Notes under the pieces: generated by a model
Told to the model about the DNA's origin: nothing
Databases searched by the model: none
What the model saw: only the letters and a program-made list of their open reading frames with translations
Shown here: positions 6,371 through 12,669 of the stretch, one piece after another
How the letters are laid out: each line of letters begins with the position of its first letter
How positions within the stretch are numbered: the stretch's first letter is position 1
DNA from: DHVE2 group archaeon
Lineage (GTDB): Archaea > Thermoplasmatota > Thermoplasmata > Thermoplasmatales > Aciduliprofundaceae
DNA: 15,103 nucleotides
Assembly (NCBI GenBank): GCA_015522935.1
Contig: WALH01000052.1
Location: forward strand, 1-15,103
Direction: 5' to 3'
Made by a program: the position numbers and the translations under genes

Positions 6371-7128
6371 AACGCACCACGGAGATAATTCAGAAATTCT
6401 CCCAAATCGTGGAAAACCAAATCTTCCTTTCCCGAAGGCTCCTTTGCTATGCCTGTAAGAACAAGAACCTTCTTCGCTTTGAGCTTTTCTGCCATGAGCA
6501 TATCCGTGTCAGTTCTGTCTCCCACAACCCAGTATTCTCCCTTACCTAACATTTCTCTGAGAATTTCGACGTAAGGGTCGTTGGGCTTTCCGATTACGAA
6601 GGCTTTTTTTCCGGTGGCTGCCTCCAAAGCGGCTACCATACTCCCAGCTCCGGGAATAATTCCCTCCGCCGATGGAAAATTTCTGTCGTCATTGCTCGCT
6701 ATGAATTTCGCTCCATTGTATATGGCCAGACAACCGGCTTTGAGCTTCTCGTAAGTGAGTGTTCTGTCCATACCCACAATCACATGCGTCGCTTTTTTCC
6801 AATCTTTCGTGCTCAGAATTTCCCATCCTATTCTCCTTATTTCCTCCTTCAGTCCGATTTCGCCTACTATTATTGCCTTTTCTCTCTTTCCCAATTTTTT
6901 CAGGTACTGGGCGGTTGCCCACGAGGATGTGATTATTCTTTCCTTTTTCACTCTTATTCCCATTTTGGATAATTTATCCACAAACATCTCCCGGGTCTTT
7001 GTGGAGTTGTTTGTCGCAAATATAAATTCTATTTCTCGATCCTGAAGAAAGCTGATGAATTTATCTGCATACGGTAACATTTTGGAATCGCGGTAAAGCA
7101 CACCGTCCATGTCTATGATGAACTTCAT
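6367..7128 (-). CDS. HAD-superfamily (NagD-like, subclass IIA) phosphatase
   Basis: The 253-residue cytosolic protein shows all HAD motifs: motif I DMDGV with nucleophile D6 and general acid D8, motif II ATNNST (T39), motif III K181 in GKPN, and motif IV GDRTDTD with D204, D207 and D209. The large insertion between motifs II and III is the C2a cap that defines subclass IIA (NagD, p-nitrophenylphosphatase, phosphoglycolate/glycerol-phosphate phosphatases). The exact phosphate ester cannot be told from sequence. A TATA box at 7150-7157 is about 25 bp upstream of the ATG with no Shine-Dalgarno sequence, indicating a leaderless start. The gene leads a two-gene unit with ogg, overlapping it by 4 nt. 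A functional link between a sugar-phosphate phosphatase and base excision repair is possible but unproven. Confidence 0.88.
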   Translation of the reverse strand: MKFIIDMDGVLYRDSKMLPYADKFISFLQDREIEFIFATNNSTKTREMFVDKLSKMGIRVKKERIITSSWATAQYLKKLGKREKAIIVGEIGLKEEIRRIGWEILSTKDWKKATHVIVGMDRTLTYEKLKAGCLAIYNGAKFIASNDDRNFPSAEGIIPGAGSMVAALEAATGKKAFVIGKPNDPYVEILREMLGKGEYWVVGDRTDTDMLMAEKLKAKKVLVLTGIAKEPSGKEDLVFHDLGEFLNYLRGAL

Positions 7129-7149
7129 ACCTGTGGGTATTCCTTAGAG

Positions 7150-7157
7150 TTATAAAA
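7150..7157 (-). promoter_or_regulatory. TATA box for the HAD-ogg operon
   Basis: Minus-strand TTTTATAA is centred about 25 bp upstream of the ATG at 7128, predicting a leaderless transcript. Confidence 0.6.
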
Positions 7158-7172
7158 CCTATGCGATGAGAG

Positions 7173-8600
7173 CTATTTATTTTTAGAGGTAACTATGGTT
7201 TTTCTCTTTCTTCTATAAAGCAGATACGCAACTCCTATTATCGTGCCGATGATAATGGCTCCGGAGATTATCCATGCCAGCTTTGTATAGTAATCTTCTC
7301 CTGTAGTTTGTGAATTTTGGGGTGCACTTGACACTTCCAATGGTGTTGCATTTACTTCGTTACTCTTTATACTCTCTCCATTTGGATTAACAGCAGTAAC
7401 ATAATAAGAGTAGTTTTTCTCACTTGTCACATTTGTATCATTATACCAGAGCTGAAATGCAGAAACATACTTAATAGGTACACCGTTACGGTAAATTTGG
7501 TACCTTGTAACCGTATTCTTTCCGTAAACAGGTGGTTTCCAAGTTAGATTTATATATCCTTTACCCACTATCGCCGTTAAATTCATTGGGTGAGAGAGAA
7601 CATTTTTCAACGAAGTGCTTTTGAGGGGATAATAATCTTTAACACCTACAGAATTACCAATCTTGTATGGCCAGTCCACAATTCCATCATGATTCTGGTC
7701 GTTCGTGTTGTTGTTATCTGCCCAGTCAAGCCAGTAATTACCTATACCTGTTGTGGAGTTCCAGTAGTTATTAGAGCTCCTGTCATGAGCTTGGATATGT
7801 GAGGGGCTATAGGAATATTCAGAGCCATGGTTATAGTAAAAGGAGTTGTAGTAGATGATGTTGTAAGAATTATTTAAATCTATGTATATCCCATAATCAG
7901 TGTTGTTGGAAATTAAGTTAGATTTTATTACGTTGCTGTTAGAGTCAATCAGATGGATGCCCCAATAGGAATTTGAGATGGTATTTTTAGAAATGATGTT
8001 CTTATTGGAAGATTCTATATATAAGTCAAATCCGTTATCTGAGATAATATTATTCGAAATAGTATTGTTGTTAGAATGATAAAGGGCTATGCCATCGTAG
8101 TTGTTAGAGAATATATTATTCCAAATAATGTTTTTGCTGGATTTGTACATACGAATACCGCCCCAGCCGTTGGAGTTTATTGTATTATACTTTATTTTTC
8201 CATTGACTACATTGTAAAGTGTTAATCCTACACCTACAAAATACGGGTCAGAATGATGAGATGCATTGTGCAAGTGGCAATTCTCGATCACAAAGTAAAC
8301 TGTCGTATTTCCGATATAGATCGCATTTCCTGCTCTGTGGGCATCTATGTCATATCCCGAAATCATATAGGGACTGCTCTGTGTTCCATCTCCCGGCCAG
8401 CCTTCCGCAGCGGCCTGATTTGCAAAATCGGTATTGCTGTTTATCCTTATCACTCCATGGGATATGTATCCTTTAACCACAAATTTGAAATTTCCGAGTA
8501 TTAATATGTTGTGGTCTGTTGAATACGGTACAATAAAAACTCCATCCACCAAAATTAACGCTCCAAGTACTAATACTAGGATGGTAACTATCCTCTTCAT
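7173..8600 (-). CDS. Secreted membrane-anchored beta-helix (NosD/PbH1-like) protein with FN3 domain
   Basis: The 475-residue surface protein begins with a hydrophobic signal or anchor (about 3-23). A region around 60-90 (NQAAAEGWPGDGTQSSPYMISGYDIDA) is typical of the entry to archaeal right-handed beta-helices. Residues about 92-270 form repeated coils of 22-24 residues rich in Asn, with turns such as NIISDNGFDLYIESSNKN. Then comes the NosD-like capping block GNYWLDWADNN...DGIVDWPYKI...DYYPL (287-326). One fibronectin type III domain follows (about 335-420, GYINLTWKPP...YYVTAVNPNGES). A transmembrane helix at about 441-463 is followed by RRKRK, leaving only a short tail in the cytosol. Many N-x-S/T sequons suggest heavy glycosylation. 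The ligand is unknown; carbohydrate binding or cell-surface adhesion is likely. It is monocistronic, with its own TATA box. Confidence 0.85.
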   Translation of the reverse strand: MKRIVTILVLVLGALILVDGVFIVPYSTDHNILILGNFKFVVKGYISHGVIRINSNTDFANQAAAEGWPGDGTQSSPYMISGYDIDAHRAGNAIYIGNTTVYFVIENCHLHNASHHSDPYFVGVGLTLYNVVNGKIKYNTINSNGWGGIRMYKSSKNIIWNNIFSNNYDGIALYHSNNNTISNNIISDNGFDLYIESSNKNIISKNTISNSYWGIHLIDSNSNVIKSNLISNNTDYGIYIDLNNSYNIIYYNSFYYNHGSEYSYSPSHIQAHDRSSNNYWNSTTGIGNYWLDWADNNNTNDQNHDGIVDWPYKIGNSVGVKDYYPLKSTSLKNVLSHPMNLTAIVGKGYINLTWKPPVYGKNTVTRYQIYRNGVPIKYVSAFQLWYNDTNVTSEKNYSYYVTAVNPNGESIKSNEVNATPLEVSSAPQNSQTTGEDYYTKLAWIISGAIIIGTIIGVAYLLYRRKRKTIVTSKNK

Positions 8601-8623
8601 ATATAAAGCATATGGATAAAAGG

Positions 8624-8631
8624 ATTTAAAA
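8624..8631 (-). promoter_or_regulatory. TATA box for the beta-helix protein gene
   Basis: Minus-strand TTTTAAAT is centred about 27 bp upstream of the ATG at 8600 without a ribosome binding site, so the transcript is probably leaderless. It is back-to-back with the TATA box of the next, divergent operon. Confidence 0.55.
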
Positions 8632-8666
8632 TTTTCTTCATATCCACCGGCGGTGAAGAAGGAGAA

Positions 8667-8675
8667 AAATTAATA
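8667..8675 (+). promoter_or_regulatory. TATA box for the adenosine-kinase-family operon
   Basis: AAATTAATA is centred about 27 bp upstream of the ATG at 8698. This spacing supports the ATG at 8698, not the in-frame TTG at 8689, as a leaderless start. Confidence 0.55.
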
Positions 8676-8697
8676 TCCCAAACGCTAATTGCGAAAT

Positions 8698-9186
8698 ATG
8701 GTGAAGATTTACGAGGTTAATGTTGAAAAGCCAAGCGGCGAGATAAACGTCATCATAGGATACACCCATTTCATAAAAAGTGCAGAAGACATATACGAAG
8801 CTGTGGTGACAAGTGTGCCGAGCATAAAATTCGGTTTTGCGTTCTGTGAAGCCTCGGGGGATAGATTGGTCAGGTACGAAGGCACAGATGAAGAACTCAT
8901 CAACTATGCTATAAAAAACTGTGAGAAAATAGGCGCAGGGCACGCTTTCATAATCCTTCTCAGAAATGCTTATCCAATAAACATTCTTAATTCCTTAAAA
9001 AATGTGCAGGAAATCACAAGAATATTTGTGGCAAGCTCGAATCCTTTGCAGGTTATAATCGGAGAGACAGATCAGGGTAGAGCGATTTTGGGCGTTGTTG
9101 ATGGAGCCACACCGGTAGGTGTGGAGAATGAAGAGAAGAGAGAGGAGAGAAAAGAATTTCTCCGCAAGATAGGGTACAAACTATGA
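8698..9186 (+). CDS. Adenosine-specific kinase family protein (DUF355)
   Basis: The 162-residue protein matches the family described as adenosine-specific kinase (PF04008; structurally studied in Pyrobaculum). Recognisable blocks are MVKIYEVNVEKP, NVIIGYTHFIKSAEDIYEA, KFGFAFCEASGDRLVRYEGTD, GAGHAFIILLRNAYPINILN, a block with FVASSNPLQVIIGET, and GRAILGVVDGATPVGVE. It has no P-loop or classical kinase motif. Adenosine binding is reported for the family; the physiological reaction is uncertain. The start at 8698 is chosen because family members begin at the first strand and the TATA spacing fits. The stop overlaps the next ATG by 4 nt, so it heads a chain of four overlapping genes. Confidence 0.87.
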   Translation: MVKIYEVNVEKPSGEINVIIGYTHFIKSAEDIYEAVVTSVPSIKFGFAFCEASGDRLVRYEGTDEELINYAIKNCEKIGAGHAFIILLRNAYPINILNSLKNVQEITRIFVASSNPLQVIIGETDQGRAILGVVDGATPVGVENEEKREERKEFLRKIGYKL

Positions 9187-9902
9187 GATTCTACGACGTG
9201 GAATCAGAATTCTACGATCTGTTCTACTTCAACGATACTCGGGATATTCCTCTCTACAGAAAATTTCTATGCCCGAAAGTTCTCGACGTCATGACCGGCA
9301 CGGGAAGAATTCTTTACCATTTAAAGCCAGATTACGGTGTTGGACTGGATATCCACGAAAAGATGCTTGCAAAAGCGAATGAGAATCTAAAGGGAATGAA
9401 AGTGAAATTGGTGCACGAGGATGCACGGGATTTTAATTTAGATGAGAAATTCTGTCTGATAATTATAGGCTACAATTCCATAATGATGTTTCCCAAGGAG
9501 GATAGAGAAAAGATTCTCATATCTTCTGTCAGACATCTAAGCGAAGAAGGCCTTATAATCGTGGACACCCTGAATCCCTTTGCCCTTGTTGAGGATATCG
9601 TGCATTACGGAGATACTGTGGAGAAAAATGGAATTTATTATTCCCGCTTCTTTGTGCCAAGGTGGAAAGGGGATCACTGGGTTATCACCTATTTTTACGA
9701 TGTGGTGAAGGATGAAATTGTTCGAAGAAAATACGCATCTCTCAACCTCTATCCTGTGTATCTTGGGGATTTGCAGGAGGAGATGAAAAATGCGAGTCTG
9801 TGTATAAAAGAGATATATGGAGATTACGACTTTTCCGATTTTGACGAGGAAAAGAGTGATAGAATAATCGTGGTGGCTCAAAAATGTGGAGAGAAGCAAT
9901 AA
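9183..9902 (+). CDS. Class I SAM-dependent methyltransferase
   Basis: The 239-residue protein has the Rossmann-fold methyltransferase layout. Motif I is VLDVMTGTGR (33-42), the strand-2 acidic end is GLDIHEKML (54-62), and an Asp follows in HEDARDF (motif II region). The block IIIGYNSIMMF occupies the motif-IV position and the C-terminal half is a variable substrate domain. The opening MRFYDVESEFYDLFYF is typical of small-molecule methyltransferases of the UbiE/ubiquinone type, but the substrate is not predictable. ATGA overlap with the upstream gene and a 19-nt overlap with the downstream DUF167 gene indicate translational coupling. The adjacent adenosine-binding protein could help clear adenosine derived from S-adenosylhomocysteine; that is an inference. 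Confidence 0.83.
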   Translation: MRFYDVESEFYDLFYFNDTRDIPLYRKFLCPKVLDVMTGTGRILYHLKPDYGVGLDIHEKMLAKANENLKGMKVKLVHEDARDFNLDEKFCLIIIGYNSIMMFPKEDREKILISSVRHLSEEGLIIVDTLNPFALVEDIVHYGDTVEKNGIYYSRFFVPRWKGDHWVITYFYDVVKDEIVRRKYASLNLYPVYLGDLQEEMKNASLCIKEIYGDYDFSDFDEEKSDRIIVVAQKCGEKQ

Positions 9903-10192
9903 AAAAGGTGAAAAATGGAATTACGATAGATATTGAAGTATCGCCCAATTCAAAGAAGGAGAAGATAAAATCTTACAATGAGTGGAGAAAGAGAATTGTG
10001 GTGGCAATGAAGGAAAAACCTCAGAAGTTCAAAGTGAATAAAGAACTTGTATCTTTCTTTTCCTCGCTTTTCAACGTCCCAGTGGAGAAGGTCAGGATTG
10101 CGAGTGGAGAGAAGAGCACGAATAAAACGATTTTCATTGAAGGAGTTGAGAAAAATGAAGCAGAGAGTATTATCGGAAAGAGCCTTGGATGA
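9884..10192 (+). CDS. DUF167 (YggU/UPF0235) family protein
   Basis: The 102-residue protein fits the DUF167 family found across all domains, whose biochemical role is unknown. The family pattern is visible: GITIDIEVSPNSKKEKI (12-28), a central helix around KFKVNKELVSFFSSLF where other members have GKAN, VPVEKVRIASGEKSTNKTIFIEG (64-86) with the characteristic I-x-SG-x-x-S-x-x-K, and a final helix. The start codon lies inside the methyltransferase gene (19-nt overlap), and the stop lies inside the Toprim gene (38-nt overlap). An in-frame GTG eight codons later is a possible alternative start, but the Trp at position 2 is common near the N-terminus of this family. Confidence 0.83.
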   Translation: MWREAIKKVKNGITIDIEVSPNSKKEKIKSYNEWRKRIVVAMKEKPQKFKVNKELVSFFSSLFNVPVEKVRIASGEKSTNKTIFIEGVEKNEAESIIGKSLG

Positions 10193-10523
10193 ACTTCGGG
10201 ATATGATAAATGAGATTAATGAATCTCATATTCCAATAGTAGTTGAAGGAAGCAACGATGTTGAAACCTTAAGGAAAATAGGAATCCAGGGAGAAATAAT
10301 AAAACTCAATTCAGGGAAATCAATTGTGGATTTCTGTGAAACCCTCGCCACAAGATACGATAAAGTGATACTTCTCCTTGACTGGGACAGAAAAGGAAAG
10401 GAACTGACAGGGAGAATTAGGAGGATACTCCAATCCTATGGAATTAAATGCATTCTAAAATGCCGCAGAAAAATTGCAAAGATTTTTCCATATGCATCGG
10501 CTGTGGAAGAGATAAACATCTAA
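10155..10523 (+). CDS. Small Toprim-domain protein (UPF0292-like)
   Basis: The 122-residue protein consists almost entirely of a Toprim fold, the metal-binding domain of topoisomerases, DnaG primases, OLD nucleases and RNase M5. The conserved Glu is E31 in VVEGSNDVETL and the DxD pair is D86/D88 in LLLDWDRKG. Between them lies KLNSGKSIVDF. Archaeal members of this size (UPF0292) are uncharacterised; a nucleic-acid or nucleotide function is inferred. The start is ATG 10155, preceded 9 nt upstream by AGGAG (10141-10145), which clearly beats the longer in-frame extension to a TTG at 10047. It is the last gene of the four-gene run and meets the convergent transglutaminase-like gene with a 3-nt overlap of the two stop codons. 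Confidence 0.85.
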   Translation: MKQRVLSERALDELRDMINEINESHIPIVVEGSNDVETLRKIGIQGEIIKLNSGKSIVDFCETLATRYDKVILLLDWDRKGKELTGRIRRILQSYGIKCILKCRRKIAKIFPYASAVEEINI

Positions 10524-12166
10524 AATTCCTGAATTGGCGGTGGAGGCGGGATTTGTAATTTCAAAGGGTATCCACAGTAAGGGCAATAGCTATAATTCTC
10601 CTCAATTTCGTGGCCACATGAAGGACACTTTTTTCTCTCACGCATGGATGTAAAAATGATTACAGGTAGATAAATAAGCGGAAAAATAACCGCCGGGATT
10701 ATGTATATCGTGGAATTCGAATTAAACGTTTTATTTGTATTCTTAACCCATTGTGAATTACCCGTATAGCCGTGGTAAACGTATGTGGAAAAGGTTACGA
10801 ATTTCAGATTATTTATCTCGTAATAATCTGTCTCCTCAGGGGATATACCAGCATAGTAATGAATCCACCCACCGTTGAGTTTACGGGATTCGCTGGCGGT
10901 GGTTTCCATGTAATAGTAGCTTTTGCCGTTGTAAATGTAATAATCTCTAAGGTACTGCCCATAATGGCCTTGGGGATTTATGTGAACACCCACAGCCACA
11001 TGCCCCTCCTTTTCATTTGTCAGCACAGTAGTGACATTCATGACAAATAGAACAACATCGTAGCCTAAAATGTGAGCCATTGTAGCCATGAGTACCGATT
11101 TGTCCTCACAATCTCCCCCCTCGTCAACAAGGGTTTCGAGTGGAAATTTATAGTAATCTATGAAGCCTTCTTCAGTCAAATCTTCGTAATAGTTAAGAGA
11201 TTGCACAAAACTCAGAATGAAATTGAGCTCTGTAAGGCGATCGAAACCCATTTGAGAGGATACGTTATCCAATTCGTATGAGAGCATTCTTGTGGCGTTA
11301 TCGTATGTTGTTAAAAAGAATTTCAGATACATACCGTTGGTAGAGAAGCGATACCCGCCCGGATAATTATGGTAGAATTCATACTCCTTTTCAGGAACTA
11401 CAAGATTTATGTTTCCGTCATGCGAAGAGATTTTTGCTTTTTTCACATTTTCGACAGTTAGCTGAAGAGAGTATTTATTTCCTGAAAAGCTCCATTCCAA
11501 GTAATAATTCTTGCTTTTAATTTGAGTTACCTCCGCCTTCATTGCAGGAACTGATGCAAGAATAAGAATCAAAATTATCAGTGGAACTATGAATTTGAGA
11601 ACATGCCTTTTTTCTTTCAGGGGGTACCTGCAGTATGGGCAGTAGTTCCATGATGAGCTAACAGGCATACCGCATTCGGGGCATTTCATGTCAATTTTTT
11701 CTTTCTTTCTTTTTTCAATAAAGTAGTCAATAACTGGGAGAGATATGGCGATAATAGATAACACTATCCCGAATATCTCATATGGCAAATTGTTACCTGA
11801 ACTATAGATTATAGATACTCCTATAGCGCCATCTGAATTGACGTTGGCGATTAGGAGATGATACCTTCCACTTTGTGGAGCGGTGAATTCTATGTTCATA
11901 TTATGTCCGCTTGCAGTGTAAAGAGATGCAGAAAAATTGGTTGCATTATTCAGCGATGTATCATTTATAATATATACAGTGAAGCAATCCGTTCCGGTAA
12001 TCTGAAATTCGGTAGTTTCATTCATGTGCATATTGAATTCGTAATCCTTTATCTGTCCATTTTCAAGAATAATATTTATACTGGATGGATTGTAAAGAGC
12101 CCCGAGAATCAGAAGAGTCAATCCAGCAAGAAAAACGAAAATCGATAAGATTTTGAGGATTCGCAT
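10520..12166 (-). CDS. Membrane transglutaminase-like protein with two zinc ribbons
   Basis: This 548-residue, apparently multi-pass protein has TM1 (about 5-25), an extracytoplasmic beta-rich domain (26-127), TM2 (128-150), a cytosolic zinc ribbon (C162, C165, C176, C179), TM3 (189-208), a large extracytoplasmic transglutaminase/papain-fold domain (about 320-425), TM4 (487-507), a second cytosolic zinc ribbon (C514, C517, C528, C531) and a PPPPP tail. The catalytic set is C353 in GGDCEDKSVL and H389 in EGHVAVGV. The third residue, usually Asp, is E421 in YYMETTA. Archaeal transglutaminase-like proteins are usually thought of as proteases or peptide hydrolases; no substrate is evident. The zinc ribbons resemble each other (CPYC-x-YPLK at both ends), suggesting internal duplication or a shared partner. 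A TATA box lies about 25 bp upstream. Confidence 0.82.
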   Translation of the reverse strand: MRILKILSIFVFLAGLTLLILGALYNPSSINIILENGQIKDYEFNMHMNETTEFQITGTDCFTVYIINDTSLNNATNFSASLYTASGHNMNIEFTAPQSGRYHLLIANVNSDGAIGVSIIYSSGNNLPYEIFGIVLSIIAISLPVIDYFIEKRKKEKIDMKCPECGMPVSSSWNYCPYCRYPLKEKRHVLKFIVPLIILILILASVPAMKAEVTQIKSKNYYLEWSFSGNKYSLQLTVENVKKAKISSHDGNINLVVPEKEYEFYHNYPGGYRFSTNGMYLKFFLTTYDNATRMLSYELDNVSSQMGFDRLTELNFILSFVQSLNYYEDLTEEGFIDYYKFPLETLVDEGGDCEDKSVLMATMAHILGYDVVLFVMNVTTVLTNEKEGHVAVGVHINPQGHYGQYLRDYYIYNGKSYYYMETTASESRKLNGGWIHYYAGISPEETDYYEINNLKFVTFSTYVYHGYTGNSQWVKNTNKTFNSNSTIYIIPAVIFPLIYLPVIIFTSMRERKKCPSCGHEIEENYSYCPYCGYPLKLQIPPPPPIQEF

Positions 12167-12187
12167 TGATGGATAATTGTGGGCAAG

Positions 12188-12195
12188 AATTTAAA
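12188..12195 (-). promoter_or_regulatory. TATA box for the transglutaminase-like gene
   Basis: Minus-strand TTTAAATT is centred about 25 bp upstream of the ATG at 12166, again a leaderless arrangement. Confidence 0.6.
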
Positions 12196-12225
12196 GATAT
12201 TCTTCTCTCATTTTGTTATTTGCAT

Positions 12226-12244
12226 CAGATTTTGTTTTTATCTG
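12226..12244. repeat. Inverted repeat upstream of the RHH-KaiC promoter
   Basis: CAGAT and ATCTG flank a T-rich 9-nt spacer and end just before the BRE/TATA of the RHH-KaiC operon. It is a possible operator for the RHH protein, but short arms of 5 bp make chance occurrence quite possible. Confidence 0.3.
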
Positions 12245-12252
12245 AGGAAAAA

Positions 12253-12260
12253 GTTAAATA
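12253..12260 (+). promoter_or_regulatory. TATA box for the RHH-KaiC operon
   Basis: GTTAAATA preceded by the purine-rich GAGGAAAAA (BRE-like) is centred about 26 bp upstream of the GTG at 12283. This matches the spacing seen at leaderless genes elsewhere in the window. Confidence 0.55.
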
Positions 12261-12282
12261 CAGGAAAAGAGTTCATAATAAT

Positions 12283-12669
12283 GTGAGTGGTAGTGGAGAA
12301 GATAAGATGGTACGCGTTCCGAAGGATATGTACGACGCAATTGGTGAAATAATTAAAACTTATCCTCAGTATGGATGGAAAGGCCCATCCGAGTTTGTAA
12401 GAGATGCAATAAGGAGGTATGTGGAAGAACTCCATCAAAGAGAAGTCGTTTTGAGAAAAGCTCTGAAAATTATGCCCGATAGGGTGAAGGTGGTTTTGCA
12501 GAAGTTTATGGGGGAAGAAGAAGCAGAAGAAGCGTACAGAAAGATCAAGGCCATAAAGGAGGAGGATCCAGAGGAATATGTAAAGAAGGTAGTTAAGGTT
12601 CTTGAAGAATATGTTGGTAGACAGCTTGCCGAGCTGATAGCCCGGAGAATTGTGGAGGAGAGAGTATGA
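12283..12669 (+). CDS. Ribbon-helix-helix (CopG/Arc-type) regulator paired with KaiC-like ATPase
   Basis: The protein has an N-terminal RHH fold: strand DKMVRVP, helix A DMYDAIGEIIKTYP, a YGWKGPSEF turn, and helix B SEFVRDAIRRYVEELHQ. A long charged, helical tail (about 70 residues, KIKAIKEEDPEEYVKKVVKVLEEYV) follows, probably for oligomerisation or partner binding. GTG 12283 is preferred (128 residues) because it sits 26 bp after the TATA box and leaves the RHH strand complete. ATG 12307 (120 residues), with GGAG 8 nt upstream, is a real alternative. An ATG at 12166 is in frame but lies upstream of the TATA box and encodes no family-like sequence, so I discard it. The stop overlaps the KaiC-like ATG by 4 nt. 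It probably autoregulates the pair or targets the ATPase to promoters. Confidence 0.82.
   Translation: MSGSGEDKMVRVPKDMYDAIGEIIKTYPQYGWKGPSEFVRDAIRRYVEELHQREVVLRKALKIMPDRVKVVLQKFMGEEEAEEAYRKIKAIKEEDPEEYVKKVVKVLEEYVGRQLAELIARRIVEERV

Noticed and set aside
6689..7045. Open frames opposite the HAD gene on both strands
   Set aside because: They have low-complexity Ser/Phe/Ile composition, no family-like motif, and lie wholly within a well-supported gene.
7900..8200. DNA repeat array in the beta-helix gene
   Set aside because: The similarity is at the protein level (Asn-rich coils of the beta-helix), not a nucleotide repeat unit.
8219..8619. Plus-strand open frames opposite the beta-helix gene
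   Set aside because: They mirror the repetitive Asn-rich codons of the real gene and show no recognisable protein.
8689..8697. TTG start giving three extra residues on the adenosine-kinase-family protein
   Set aside because: ATG 8698 has the right distance from the TATA box and gives the family-typical N-terminus.
10047..10154. Extension of the Toprim gene to a TTG at 10047
   Set aside because: The extension lies wholly inside the DUF167 gene in another frame, while ATG 10155 has AGGAG 9 nt upstream.
12166..12282. Longer N-terminus of the RHH gene from ATG 12166
   Set aside because: It begins upstream of the TATA box at 12253-12260, overlaps the start codon of the divergent gene, and the extra residues do not look like an RHH protein.
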